A stretch of 60,064 bases of DNA from the NCBI GenBank assembly GCA_030149525.1, contig JASBRJ010000167.1:1-60064 (forward strand), in the 5' to 3' direction. The notes under the pieces were generated by a model. That model saw only the letters and a program-made list of their open reading frames with translations, was not told the DNA's origin and ran no database searches. Positions 43,264 through 52,808 of the stretch are shown here, one piece after another. Made by a program: the position numbers and the translations under genes. Within the stretch, counting starts at the first letter, position 1. Every line of letters begins with the position of its first letter. The stretch comes from a bacterium. GTDB lineage: Bacteria; Vulcanimicrobiota; Xenobia; Xenobiales; JADMJV01.

Positions 43264-43785
43264 ATGAAAAAGAGTTGTTGTCTTATGTTTTTGCTGTTGC
43301 TTCTGGGAGCCGCGGCCCAAGCCCAGCCTGAAGAGATGTCTATGAGGGGGCGCGAAGGTCCACCTCACCGTGGCCCCGGGGGGGAGAGGCCGGGTCCGCC
43401 CGGACCTTTGCGATTGGCTGATCTGGATCGGTTGGTGGAGCCCCTTGGATTGGATCCCGAGCAGATGGAAAAGATGCGCTTGATCCTGCTGGAGACCGGC
43501 AAGGAGTCACTCATCCGGGAAGGACGAATCAAGGTGCTTGACTTTACCATCAAAGCAGAGCTTATGGCCGAAGAGGTGAATAACCAAGAGATCAGGGCAC
43601 TTCACGAAGAGCTTTTTCGTCAGAAGTCTGCCGCTGCGTGGGCTCAATTGGAAGCGGAGATGGCTATCAAGAAGGTTCTGACACCGGAGCAAGCGAGAAA
43701 ATATCGTTCCCAGCGCAACGGTCCGCCCCCACCTCCTGACAGACGACGCCGGCCTGGCGACCGGCCGGAAAAGGAGATGGAATAG
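43264..43785 (+). CDS. Spy/CpxP-like periplasmic protein
   Basis: Protein of 173 residues with a signal peptide (MKKSCCLMFLLLLLGAAAQAQ). A Gly/Pro/Arg-rich segment (about 28-48) precedes a helical region with two LTxxQ-like motifs (LGLDPEQMEKM and VLTPEQARKY), typical of Spy/CpxP/ZraP chaperones and metal sensors. The C-terminus is again Pro/Arg-rich. The ribosome-binding site AAGGA lies in the 5-base loop of a CTCAC/GTGAG hairpin (43247-43261). It is 34 bases upstream of the peroxidase gene, so envelope or oxidative-stress protection is plausible. Confidence 0.8.
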   Translation: MKKSCCLMFLLLLLGAAAQAQPEEMSMRGREGPPHRGPGGERPGPPGPLRLADLDRLVEPLGLDPEQMEKMRLILLETGKESLIREGRIKVLDFTIKAELMAEEVNNQEIRALHEELFRQKSAAAWAQLEAEMAIKKVLTPEQARKYRSQRNGPPPPPDRRRRPGDRPEKEME

Positions 43786-43819
43786 GAGATTCAACTCCGG
43801 CGAATAAATTCTGGGGGCA

Positions 43820-45457
43820 ATGCAGCTGAAATCCAGGGGGATTTCCATCGCGCTTCTCACGTCCTTGTGTTGGGGGCTTAGTGGTTGTGGGGATTCCAAT
43901 AGAAACAATTTTGTCGTTACGGGCTCCCAGCCTCAACCGGTTCTGGTCAGAACACTGGACGGGACAAACAACCGTGGGGATGACTCCGGGATGGCGCCGA
44001 GCCGTCTGCTTCGAGGCACTCCCGAGGCCTATGCCGACGGAGTAGCCGCACCGGCAGGTGCGGGACGCAAGTCGGCTCGAGAGATCAGTCAACTGGTGGC
44101 CCGTCAGACCGGGCTGATGCCGGATTCCCAGGGGCGCAGCGATTTCGTCTGGAGTTGGGGTCAGTTTATCGACCACGATATCTCTCTGACCACCACAGGC
44201 CTTGAGAGCTTACCCATCGCTGTTCCGCTGGGCGATATCTTTTTCGACCCTACCAGCACCGGCATTCAAATGATACCGTTCTCTCGTTCGAAAGCCGAAG
44301 ACGGAACAGGCACCAGCACCTCCAATCCGCGCCAGCAGCGCAACGAGATAACAGCTTTTCTCGATGGTTCTATGGTCTACGGCTCCGATTCGGTGAGGGG
44401 GAGCGCGCTGAGGACATTCCAGGGCGGAAGGCTTGCCATGAGCGATGGAGACATGCCACCTCTCAATGCCGCCAACCTGGAGGTGGACAACGCTCTCAAC
44501 GCCGATCCCACGAGTCTTTTTCTCTGTGGTGACATACGGGCCAACGAGCATCTGGCTCTCACCTGTCTTCATACCGTCTTCGTGCGCGAGCACAATCATT
44601 GGGCGAACCGGTTTGCTCTTGAAAACACCCATTGGACCGACGAGCAGATTTTTCAAATGGCTCGTAAGGTGGTGGGCGCGGAGATCCAGGTGATCACCTA
44701 TGAAGAGTTTCTCCCTGCGCTGCTGGGCGCCAACCCGCTTCCTGCTTATCAAGGGTTTAACGAGGCGGTGGATCCGGGTGTCGATGTCTTATTCTCCACT
44801 GCCGCCTATCGTATAGGCCATACCATGGTAGGCAACCAATTTCTTCGCATCGGAGCTGACGGGAACGCTATCCCTCAGGGCCATTTACAGGTCCGGGACG
44901 GCTTTTTTCGCCCCGAATTGTTGGCCGGTGGCGGCGGAGTCGATCCTGTATTGCGGGGGCTTGCCGCCAATCGAATGCAGACGGTGGATCCTCATATCGT
45001 CGACGATTTGAGGAACTTTCTCTTCGGTCCCCCAGGTGCCGGCGGATTCGATCTCGCTTCCCTGAACATTCAGCGGGGGCGCGACCACGGACTGACCGAC
45101 TACAATACGATCCGGGCGTTCTTTGGTCAGGCTAAAGTGACATCCTTTGCCGAAATCACAACGGATGTCACCCTACAGAGTCAACTGGCCGCCGCTTACA
45201 GTTCGGTGGATGATATCGACCCGTGGGTCGGCCTACTTTCCGAAGATCATGTGCCTGGAACGGCCACCGGACCGACCCTTCGAGCCATCCTCATAGACCA
45301 GTTCAAGAGGTTGCGGGACGGGGATCGCTTCTTCTACCTCAACGACACGGCTCTCGCTGTCTTAATGCCGGAGATTCAAAGCACAACGCTCAGTCAAGTG
45401 ATCGCAAGAAACACCGGAGCGACTCTTCAGGACAACGTGTTTTTCGTAGCGCCCTGA
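43820..45457 (+). CDS. Animal-type heme peroxidase, predicted lipoprotein
   Basis: Protein of 545 residues in the peroxidase-cyclooxygenase superfamily. A lipoprotein signal ends in LSGC, with Cys23 as the lipidation site. The distal His is His119 in WGQFIDHDIS, with the following Asp for calcium. The proximal His is His334 in YRIGHTMVG. REHNHWA and NIQRGRDHGLTDYN are further hallmarks. It would oxidise halides or phenols with H2O2 on the outside of the inner membrane or in the outer membrane. Such enzymes occur in several bacterial phyla. Its Cys would be N-acylated by the lnt product. It follows the Spy-like gene closely. Confidence 0.92.
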   Translation: MQLKSRGISIALLTSLCWGLSGCGDSNRNNFVVTGSQPQPVLVRTLDGTNNRGDDSGMAPSRLLRGTPEAYADGVAAPAGAGRKSAREISQLVARQTGLMPDSQGRSDFVWSWGQFIDHDISLTTTGLESLPIAVPLGDIFFDPTSTGIQMIPFSRSKAEDGTGTSTSNPRQQRNEITAFLDGSMVYGSDSVRGSALRTFQGGRLAMSDGDMPPLNAANLEVDNALNADPTSLFLCGDIRANEHLALTCLHTVFVREHNHWANRFALENTHWTDEQIFQMARKVVGAEIQVITYEEFLPALLGANPLPAYQGFNEAVDPGVDVLFSTAAYRIGHTMVGNQFLRIGADGNAIPQGHLQVRDGFFRPELLAGGGGVDPVLRGLAANRMQTVDPHIVDDLRNFLFGPPGAGGFDLASLNIQRGRDHGLTDYNTIRAFFGQAKVTSFAEITTDVTLQSQLAAAYSSVDDIDPWVGLLSEDHVPGTATGPTLRAILIDQFKRLRDGDRFFYLNDTALAVLMPEIQSTTLSQVIARNTGATLQDNVFFVAP

Positions 45458-45464
45458 TCCGAGT

Positions 45465-46553
45465 CTAAAGACCCGGGTCGATATACCAATGCACTCGATT
45501 TTTACCCAGAGCCTTGGCTTTGTACATCGCTTCATCGGCCACTCGGATAAGTTGTTGTCGTGCCGATTCTGAAGATAAACCGTCCGTGGGCATCTGACTC
45601 AAACAGACGACCCCCACAGAAGCTGTGACCATGCGCTCCAAAACAATCTTCTGTCCGGCTTCGGTCTTGCAAACCAACTCGGCTGCTTCGATGGTTCGTC
45701 GCAGGGACTCCGCCAATTCGTTCATAGTAGCCGTGTCCGAATGGGGGACGACCGCAACGTATTCATCTCCGCCGTAGCGCGCGCACACCGCCCCATACTT
45801 GGAAGCGACCTGTCCGATCATTCGACCGATTTCGGCTAAAGCCTGAGAGCCGATAAGATGGCCATGGGTGTCCACCACGGCTTTGAAGTGATCAAGATCC
45901 AGAAAGATGAGGCCCAGGTCGTGCTGATACTCCAGGCAGTCTTTGATCATTCGAGCAAGGTAGCTGTAAAGGTATCGATCGTTGTAGAGCCCCGTGAGAT
46001 GATCTTTGAGGGCGACATCTTCTTGCCGTTTTGCCTCCATCATCAGTTGCATCGATTGAGTGAGATATTGAGAAAAAACCTTCAGCAGATCCAGATCTTG
46101 CTGCTTGAATCCATCGCCTATCCGATTGAGTAGACTCAGCACCCCCACGGACTCGCCAAAGGCGCTCAAAGGGACCACCAGAAGAGATTCTGTTTTGTGG
46201 GCGGTTAAGCGATCGATCTCTTGGTAGAAGTTGTTGTCGGCGGTGGGCGAATTTGTGAGGAATGGGACTCCGGTCTTGTACACTTGCCCCGCGATGCCCG
46301 TGCCGGCGGGAAGGATCGTCCCCGGCAATTTAGAGGCGCCCATGCCGAAGGAGGCTACAAAAATGAGAGCGCCCTCTTCATCGGGATGGCTCAACATCAA
46401 AGAGCCTGCTTCGCAGGGCACGAAGCTCTGCGCGCAGGCCAAAGTTTCGGTAACCACCTCTCGCATACACAGTTCCGACTGAGCACCGGGAAGCCGAGTC
46501 GCGATAGGGCGAATCAGATCCCGGAGTTCTTCGGTGGAGAGGCAGGACGTCAT
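45465..46553 (-). CDS. GAF-GGDEF diguanylate cyclase
   Basis: Protein of 362 residues. A GAF domain (about 28-168, with LPAGTGIAGQVYKTGVPFLTNSP) senses a small ligand. The GGDEF domain starts near DHLTGLYNDRYL and has the active-site loop GGDEY (261-265) and DLDHFK. This should make c-di-GMP from two GTP. The usual inhibitory RxxD site five residues before GGDEY is absent, so product inhibition may be lost. It partners in function with the two PilZ proteins in this window. The ATG overlaps the stop of ettA by one base (TAATG). Confidence 0.9.
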   Translation of the reverse strand: MTSCLSTEELRDLIRPIATRLPGAQSELCMREVVTETLACAQSFVPCEAGSLMLSHPDEEGALIFVASFGMGASKLPGTILPAGTGIAGQVYKTGVPFLTNSPTADNNFYQEIDRLTAHKTESLLVVPLSAFGESVGVLSLLNRIGDGFKQQDLDLLKVFSQYLTQSMQLMMEAKRQEDVALKDHLTGLYNDRYLYSYLARMIKDCLEYQHDLGLIFLDLDHFKAVVDTHGHLIGSQALAEIGRMIGQVASKYGAVCARYGGDEYVAVVPHSDTATMNELAESLRRTIEAAELVCKTEAGQKIVLERMVTASVGVVCLSQMPTDGLSSESARQQLIRVADEAMYKAKALGKNRVHWYIDPGL

Positions 46554-48190
46554 TACACGTTAGCGGTTCGCTTTTGACGATTTTCTTCGTATTCGGAGTA
46601 GTTGCCGTGGAAGAACGTCACTTCTCCGTCGCCCTCGAAGGCAAGGATGTGAGTGGCGATTCGGTCCAAGAACCAACGGTCGTGGGAGATAACCACGGCA
46701 CAACCGGCAAAGTCCAGCAAGGCTTGCTCCAGCGAGCGAAGCGTGGCCACATCCAGGTCATTGGAAGGCTCGTCCAGCAACAAGAGATTGCCGCCCTGGT
46801 GGAGGAGTTTGGCCAAGTGCACTCGGTTTCGTTCACCACCGGAGAGCTCCCCGACTTTCTTCTGCTGGTCGGAGCCGGTGAAGTTGAATCGTGCGGCGTA
46901 AGCCCGTGCGTTGACGGTCTTGTTTCCCAGTTTGATCTCGTCCACTCCGTCGGAAATCTCTTGCCAAACCTGGCGATCGCCTTCCAGGTGCTCGCGGGTC
47001 TGGTCCACGTAAGCAAGCTCCACGGTATCACCGATTTTGATGACCCCTTCGTCGGGCTGTTCTTTGCCCACTATCATTCGGAACAGAGTGGATTTACCGG
47101 CTCCGTTAGGGCCGATGACACCTACGATTCCACCGCGAGGTAGGGCGAAGCTCAAGTTTTTGATCAAGTGTTTGTCGCCGAAACTCTTGCTGACGTTCTC
47201 AAATTCCACAACCAACTGGCCCAACTCCGGTCCGGGCGGAATCACTAGCGTGTTCTCGGGACGCGTTTCGTCGTCGGCGTTGGCTTTGGCCAGGATCTCT
47301 TCGTAGCGTTTGACCCTGGCTTTGTTGCGCTGGCGGCGGTCGCCGGAGGACATCTGAGCCCATCGCAGCTCTCGCTGCAGGGAGCGTCGTAGAGCACTCT
47401 CGGTCTTTTCCTTTTGAGCCAGCTGCTTCTCTTTTTGCTCAACCCAGGAAGAGTAGTTGCCCTTCCAGGGATAGCCGTGTCCGGAATCCATCTCCAAGAT
47501 CCAACCGGCAGCCTGGTCTAAGAAGTAACGATCGTGAGTGATGAAAACGACGGTTCCTTCGTAGTCGATGATGTGCTGCTGGAGCCAGGCCACAGACTCT
47601 GCGTCCAGGTGGTTGGTAGGCTCGTCCATGAGCAGAAGGTCGGGCTTCTGAAGCAGAACCTTACAAAGCGCCACACGACGCTTCTCACCACCGGAGAGGT
47701 GCTCGACCCCTTCGTCCAGCGGCGGCAGATACATATACTGAGCGGCCATCTCGATAAAACGGTCGATTTCCCAACCGCCGGCGGCTTCAATTTTGTCCTG
47801 GACCTCACCCATTCGCGTCAGCAGTTTTTCCATGTCGTCCGGATCCACGACTTCGGCCAACTGGGCGTTGATTTCGTCGAATTCCTTGAGCATGGCTACA
47901 AGTTCCACGGCACCCGAGCGAATGTTCTCCCGAACGGTCATGCTGTTGTCCAGTTGAGGTTCCTGAGGGACGTAGCCCACAGTAATACCGTCGGCAGGCT
48001 CGGCGTGACCTTCGTACTTGTCGTCCACACCGGCCATAACGCGCAGAACAGTGGACTTACCGGCTCCGTTGGGACCTAGAACGCCAATCTTCGCGCCGGG
48101 GTAGAAAGAGAGATTGATCCCTTTAAGAATTTTCTTGTGATCGATGGTCTTTTCCAGACCGTGCATGGTGTAAATGAACTGGTGAGACAT
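46553..48190 (-). CDS. ettA: Energy-dependent translational throttle protein EttA (ABC-F)
   Basis: Soluble ABC-F ATPase of 545 residues that binds the ribosomal E site and gates elongation in response to ATP/ADP. N-terminal QFIYTMHGLEKT and YPGAKIGVLGPNGAGKST (Walker A about 39-47) are the EttA hallmarks. HLSGGEKRRVALCKVLLQKPDLLLMDEPTNHLD gives the first signature and Walker B, and a second full cassette follows (GPNGAGKSTLF, ELSGGERNRVHLAKLL). The start is ATG 48190; an in-frame TTG at 48229 overlaps the previous gene. Length matches E. coli EttA. Confidence 0.95.
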   Translation of the reverse strand: MSHQFIYTMHGLEKTIDHKKILKGINLSFYPGAKIGVLGPNGAGKSTVLRVMAGVDDKYEGHAEPADGITVGYVPQEPQLDNSMTVRENIRSGAVELVAMLKEFDEINAQLAEVVDPDDMEKLLTRMGEVQDKIEAAGGWEIDRFIEMAAQYMYLPPLDEGVEHLSGGEKRRVALCKVLLQKPDLLLMDEPTNHLDAESVAWLQQHIIDYEGTVVFITHDRYFLDQAAGWILEMDSGHGYPWKGNYSSWVEQKEKQLAQKEKTESALRRSLQRELRWAQMSSGDRRQRNKARVKRYEEILAKANADDETRPENTLVIPPGPELGQLVVEFENVSKSFGDKHLIKNLSFALPRGGIVGVIGPNGAGKSTLFRMIVGKEQPDEGVIKIGDTVELAYVDQTREHLEGDRQVWQEISDGVDEIKLGNKTVNARAYAARFNFTGSDQQKKVGELSGGERNRVHLAKLLHQGGNLLLLDEPSNDLDVATLRSLEQALLDFAGCAVVISHDRWFLDRIATHILAFEGDGEVTFFHGNYSEYEENRQKRTANV

Positions 48191-48225
48191 GCGGCAACGG
48201 TTCTGGAACGCTGAGTCTTTCCCTG

Positions 48226-49902
48226 TCAATCAAATTTGATATCGGGGATCTCTTTGCTGTGGAGCCAGGCTTGGAAGAAGTCGGACAACTGTCCGCCGTT
48301 GTATTGATTGATAACCTCAGCCATTTCCTCAGAGGAAAGACTCTTGCCCTTGTACTCCTGGGCAACATGCTTGAGGCTGGCGAAGAATTGCTCGTCGCCC
48401 ACCTCTTTTCGCAAGGCGTGCATGGAAAGCTCCATGCGTCCGTAATTCTCCTGGCTTATGAGCTTGTCGTCGTCGGGACAGGCCATGGTGTCGGTAAATT
48501 TGTGTTGTTTCAGTTGGGCGTGGAGCGCCTTGAGACTTTGCTCGACCCGCTCTCCTTCGCCTTTGTGTTCTGCCCACAGTCGACCGGAATATCGGCCGAC
48601 GCCTTCGGAGACCCAGATGTCCTTGGGGGTTTTCTTGGTCACCGAGTTGCCGAACCATTGGTGGGAAAGCTCGTGAAAGATAGTATCCTCGGCTTCCTCA
48701 CCGTAAATACCGCTCTCCTCGAATATGGAACGGGTTTGGGCTTCAAAGGCCAGGGGGTACTTTTTTTGCTTTTCAAACACTCTTTCGCCGTCGGTGAAGC
48801 GGAGTCGCTCTTTGTCGGCGGGAAGGTCGGTGACGATAGCGCTGTAGGTGGAGAAAGGGTACGGACCAAGTTTCTCACTGAGAAGCTCCATCATCTCTTC
48901 ATGGCGGGCGAAGCTCTTTCGGACTCTTTCCTCGGCGCCTTTGGGATGAATGACCTCGAAATTGTCACCGACCTTGGTGGTGGTGTACTTCTCTTTATCG
49001 AAGACGTTGACTGAAGCCAGATAGGCGGCCATCTCCTCGGAACGGAAAATGTAGGCGGTTCCCCCTTCCGTTGGTTGTTTTTCCACCAGTTCTCCGTTGG
49101 CCGCCGCCATGAGGTTATCAGGTACTTCGAGCTGAAATTCGTAGGGCGCCTTATTGGAGGGATCGTTATCGGTGGGCATCCAACTGGAGGCAAAGTCCAG
49201 TCCGTTCATGGTGACCACCCGGTCCGGGCCGGTCAACCAACCCGCGTCGGTAGGTAGGCTAGGGTGGGATTGGGCAGTAGGTTGGCCCTCGAAGCTCACG
49301 TTGAGACCGAATTCTTCTCCCTCGGTGAGGGCTCTCTGAATCAGAAGCCCCCGCTCATTGCGTTGAAAGGAGAGCGGCTGGTCTTCATGGTCGAAGACAA
49401 AAAGTTTGTTCGGGTAAACATCGAAATCCAGGACGATTTCGTCGGTGTCTTTTTTGGCTTGGAGCTTTATCGAGCTGTCGACCCGCTCCAACTCCATGTT
49501 CTCCTGAAATTTGAAGCGATGTTTGAAATGAAGAGCTTTCCAGGCTTTCGGTTCGACGGGCGGTGGGAGAGGTACATCTCTGTAGGGGCCTTTGGTCTCT
49601 TCCGAGCCCTGATACCAAAGAGCACGGACCTCTTCCGGCTCCACTTTTCCGTTGGGTGGTTCAACGACTGTCTTCTTGAAGCCTAACCAGCCGAGAATTC
49701 CGTCTCGACGGACTCGCCGCTGTTGAGGAGCGTCGCGCCACAAGCCCATTTCTCCCAACATGCCGCCATCGTACTGCTCCCACTGGGCGTCGGGTCCGCG
49801 ATGGAAGAGGATTTCTTCCTGACCGTCGACCTCAACTGCGGTTTTACCGTCGGGACGGGTCCGGAGTTGGTAGATGGGGATTTTGTTGGGTTGGATTTCC
49901 AT
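48226..49902 (-). CDS. M1 family zinc aminopeptidase-like protein
   Basis: Protein of 558 residues in the M1 clan. HELSH at 410-414 and Glu433 give the exact HExxH-x18-E zinc site. Tyr and Ser-rich STYSAIV follows the usual LGPYPF. The GxMEN motif typical of true aminopeptidases is not present before the zinc site, and the N-terminal 130 residues are not family-like (Pro/Glu-rich, with GGMLGEMGLWRDAP). No signal peptide, so it is probably cytoplasmic. Substrate unknown. It is in the six-gene minus-strand run, before ettA. Confidence 0.85.
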   Translation of the reverse strand: MEIQPNKIPIYQLRTRPDGKTAVEVDGQEEILFHRGPDAQWEQYDGGMLGEMGLWRDAPQQRRVRRDGILGWLGFKKTVVEPPNGKVEPEEVRALWYQGSEETKGPYRDVPLPPPVEPKAWKALHFKHRFKFQENMELERVDSSIKLQAKKDTDEIVLDFDVYPNKLFVFDHEDQPLSFQRNERGLLIQRALTEGEEFGLNVSFEGQPTAQSHPSLPTDAGWLTGPDRVVTMNGLDFASSWMPTDNDPSNKAPYEFQLEVPDNLMAAANGELVEKQPTEGGTAYIFRSEEMAAYLASVNVFDKEKYTTTKVGDNFEVIHPKGAEERVRKSFARHEEMMELLSEKLGPYPFSTYSAIVTDLPADKERLRFTDGERVFEKQKKYPLAFEAQTRSIFEESGIYGEEAEDTIFHELSHQWFGNSVTKKTPKDIWVSEGVGRYSGRLWAEHKGEGERVEQSLKALHAQLKQHKFTDTMACPDDDKLISQENYGRMELSMHALRKEVGDEQFFASLKHVAQEYKGKSLSSEEMAEVINQYNGGQLSDFFQAWLHSKEIPDIKFD

Positions 49903-49951
49903 AATGGTTTGGGTGATTATAGCAGCAAAGGCTTGAAAAGATGCTAAAAAT

Positions 49952-51445
49952 CTACGACTTTTTCCCGTAGACCGTCAGAGCATCCTCGTGGAAGAGAACC
50001 TTAAACCCGTTTTCCTTCAGAAGATAGTGGCGCTTGATGTAGGCCTCGGAGTCTCTCATCCCTTCTCCCAACACCACAAGCCGAACTTTGCCGCTTGAGA
50101 TCAAGGCCTCCGTCTGTTTATCGGTGAGGAACTGATACTCGTTGGCCTGGGCTTCGGAGAGGCGGGGGAAGATGTTCAAAGAGTGGGGGAAATTGTTCTC
50201 TGTTTTGGGGAACATCTCACGTTCGGTTCCGAAGGCGTAGCCGGGGCAACTGACCAGGATCTTGTCTCCCGGCTCGGTGTTCTGTTGGATGGTTTCCCTC
50301 AGTTCGGCATGGGTGCTCAGACGACGACGGATATGTCCTATGGCTTTCTCGTAATAGGGCGCTTCAAGGCCAAACGAAAAGGCCAGGTGAAGAGGGAGTA
50401 GGATGAGATAGCACCCTACGGCAAGACCCAGAAAAACTCTCCAACTCTTATCTTCCAACGCCTCTTTCATCCAGGGCAGACAGGCCAGGATAAGAAACGG
50501 CACGGCCACGCAGAAGTACTCGTTGAAATTCGGGGTGGGAAGGAAAGAGACGAAAATGAGACTCGCTCCCACCAGCAAGGGAACAGCGCGAACTTTTTTC
50601 GTGTAGGCTGCACTCCCAAAAAGGAGAAGTCCCAGGGCGTTCTGATACCCCACGACTCCATCACCTCGCTGGAGCCCCACGAGCTTCATCAGGTTGATCC
50701 ACTTTTCCTCAAATCCCCCCACCAGGCCCGCACTCGTGCGGATGTTGTGATACCCGAAGTTCCCGAAATAATAGTTTTCCGGGGTGAGGGCGAGGTAGAT
50801 GAGGTTGGGAGCGAGAGCCAGCCCGAGACCGAGCAGATAGGGGAGAGCGCCTCTTTTCCAGCAAAAAAGCCCCAGAGTACCGGCGCCCACCAGAAACATG
50901 AGCCGGATATCGATAGTGAGTCCGGCCAGAAAGCCTGCGCCTAGGAACAGTTTGGCCGTTCCCTCTTCTTGCTCGCGGGCCCGCATGACCTGCATAGTGG
51001 CAAGCGTCAGGCCGAGGGCGGTCAGGCCATAAGTCTTGGCCAGAGGATACCACTCCTGAACAAAGGCCGAACCGGCATACAGAATCGCGGCCAACCAGGC
51101 CACTCTGAGGGACCGGGTCTGCTGAAAAGAAAAGGCGAAGAGAGCGCTGCCTAAGGCCGTCGAGATCAACGCCCCCAGAAGACGAGCGCTCGTCCAGCTA
51201 TAACCGAAAAGCTTGAGCCACAGCCCGTAAATATAGGGCAGAAGAGGCATCTGGGTGTAGAAAAAGTCCCGGTAGACGATCTTGCCTTGATAGACAAAGC
51301 GAGAGGCGGTGAGGTAGTAGCCCTCGTCCAGGTTCACCAGTAGGGAGAGCGAGGTCAGTGTGAAGCCCGCCAGCATGAGGACGGTGGCGGCCAGGAGATG
51401 TTTTCGAAATCCTGTTCCTAACGTATTCCGTAGAACGTCTTCCAC
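49952..51445 (-). CDS. GT39-type polyprenyl-phosphate glycosyltransferase, ArnT-like
   Basis: Multi-pass membrane protein of 497 residues. The first luminal loop has LDEGYYLTASRFVYQGKIVYRDFFY, with the DE motif of the GT39/GT83 (PMT/ArnT) family, followed by about ten hydrophobic helices and a C-terminal soluble domain (about 400-497). It should transfer a sugar from an undecaprenyl-phosphate donor to a protein or lipid on the outer face. The start is GTG at 51445, so its first 28 bases overlap the end of the secreted peptidase gene. No donor-synthesis gene is nearby. Confidence 0.82.
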   Translation of the reverse strand: MEDVLRNTLGTGFRKHLLAATVLMLAGFTLTSLSLLVNLDEGYYLTASRFVYQGKIVYRDFFYTQMPLLPYIYGLWLKLFGYSWTSARLLGALISTALGSALFAFSFQQTRSLRVAWLAAILYAGSAFVQEWYPLAKTYGLTALGLTLATMQVMRAREQEEGTAKLFLGAGFLAGLTIDIRLMFLVGAGTLGLFCWKRGALPYLLGLGLALAPNLIYLALTPENYYFGNFGYHNIRTSAGLVGGFEEKWINLMKLVGLQRGDGVVGYQNALGLLLFGSAAYTKKVRAVPLLVGASLIFVSFLPTPNFNEYFCVAVPFLILACLPWMKEALEDKSWRVFLGLAVGCYLILLPLHLAFSFGLEAPYYEKAIGHIRRRLSTHAELRETIQQNTEPGDKILVSCPGYAFGTEREMFPKTENNFPHSLNIFPRLSEAQANEYQFLTDKQTEALISSGKVRLVVLGEGMRDSEAYIKRHYLLKENGFKVLFHEDALTVYGKKS

Positions 51446-52299
51446 TCGGCTTCCAGCTGTTTGGCGTCCTTGTTGAAGACCTCTTTGAGAGCCTCGTCCA
51501 CCGACTTTCCGGGGGCCGCTTTCAAAACTTTGGCCACGGCGTCGTTTCCGTATTTGGCGGTCATGAAGCTGACGATGGAGGAGAGAAGATCTCCGAAATC
51601 TCGATAGGAATCGACATCGTTGTTGTTTCTCTCAGCGGTGAGCGCAGCCCATGAGGCATCTTTGCTTCGGTAGCCTTTGAGATACTGGCGATACTCATTC
51701 ACTCCCATACGCGAACCGGCGGGCAAAACCGTTTGCTCGATGTTTTCGGCGATGGCCTCCAGAAACCAGGACCATTCGCCACCATAGATTCGTTGGAAAG
51801 CGAACAGATGGTTCATCTCGTGACGAGAGGTGCCTTCCACTTCCCAGGTGGGGTAGGGGCGCGCGTGTTGTTGGCTCCCCAGGTTGACCAGGCACATTTT
51901 TGTTCCTGAAAGAGCCAGACCGGCAAACTTACTGGCGTTGCCGATGCGCGAACGGAACTTAGGATGGGTGTGGGCCGGGTCGGTCATGGGGAAAAAATAG
52001 AACTCCAACGGACCGGCCGCTCTAAAACCCACGAAGCGGGCGTTCACATCATAAGAGGAATCCAGCCCGTCTACCACCGGGATGACGTAGTCCAGGTCGT
52101 CTCCGCTCACGTAAGCCAGGCAGTAACGCGTCTTCTTCGTGTACCAGTCGTCTCCCAGTAAGCCATCTACCTTGCCGACTTTGGTCCAACCCTCGGGGGG
52201 TCGCCGCCGGTCGGCCAGGGCGGTAGATGTTAGGAGAAAAAGGCTCAGCCCGATCAGCACCAGGCCGCCCAAGCGCGTTCGCAAGGAAGTGGCGTCCAC
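51418..52299 (-). CDS. Secreted HExxH metallopeptidase-like protein
   Basis: Protein of 293 residues with a signal peptide (GLVLIGLSLFLLTSTALAD). The zinc motif is HEMNH at 160-164, followed by WSWFLEAIAE. Glu181 and Glu185 are candidates for the third ligand, so it fits a gluzincin of the peptidase MA type, although the spacing (16 or 20 residues) is not the M1 value of 18. The start is GTG at 52299 and overlaps the stop of the upstream gene by one base. The next gene overlaps it by 28 bases. Confidence 0.7.
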   Translation of the reverse strand: MDATSLRTRLGGLVLIGLSLFLLTSTALADRRRPPEGWTKVGKVDGLLGDDWYTKKTRYCLAYVSGDDLDYVIPVVDGLDSSYDVNARFVGFRAAGPLEFYFFPMTDPAHTHPKFRSRIGNASKFAGLALSGTKMCLVNLGSQQHARPYPTWEVEGTSRHEMNHLFAFQRIYGGEWSWFLEAIAENIEQTVLPAGSRMGVNEYRQYLKGYRSKDASWAALTAERNNNDVDSYRDFGDLLSSIVSFMTAKYGNDAVAKVLKAAPGKSVDEALKEVFNKDAKQLEAEWKTFYGIR

Positions 52300-52748
52300 T
52301 AGTTGAGGCCTCCTCCGGTTCTTCCGCGACTTCGTCGGTCGTTCTCTCCGAAGGGGGGAGCGGCCAACACTCCCAGGGATCGCTTGTGTTGACCGTCGAT
52401 GAGGACCTCCACCGAGTAGGCACCCGGGGCGGGCAGAACAACCTGCTGTAACGGCACCACCAGGGGCAAAATTAAGGTTTCGCCCGGACGACCGTTGTCC
52501 GGATCGGGGGCGATAGCGAAGTCGGCACTCACGTTTCCGATCTCCTTACCGTCGGCGTCGATCATAACAACTTCCAAAGTGTGCTCGGAGTCCATTTCCG
52601 TTGGGTGGACTTCAAACAAGAGCCCCAGGGTGACTCCAAGAGGTGCCGGATACTCCTCTCTCCACAAGCGGTTGATACCGCCTCCCAATATATGGAGAAG
52701 TCCTTCACGGACCGTGGCAAAATCACAAAGCATGGCATCTAGTTTCAT
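52299..52748 (-). CDS. DUF6941-like protein
   Basis: Protein of 149 residues. The N-terminal MKLDAMLCDFATVREGLLHILGGGINRLW is characteristic of the DUF6941 family, whose members start with 'CDFA...G.L...GGG...'. The rest is a beta-rich domain with short Ig-like strands (HTLEVVMIDADGKEIGNV, GAYSVEVLIDGQHKRSL). Function unknown. Upstream of the ATG at 52748 the frame is open for 125 codons but is antisense to the RapA-like gene, so I use the family start. First gene of the minus-strand run. Confidence 0.8.
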   Translation of the reverse strand: MKLDAMLCDFATVREGLLHILGGGINRLWREEYPAPLGVTLGLLFEVHPTEMDSEHTLEVVMIDADGKEIGNVSADFAIAPDPDNGRPGETLILPLVVPLQQVVLPAPGAYSVEVLIDGQHKRSLGVLAAPPFGENDRRSRGRTGGGLN

Positions 52749-52808
52749 GTCGCTTCGGTTCAGCTTTTTCAAAGCAGGATCCTTCCCAACCCGTGAGAAC
52801 CGGCGCGA

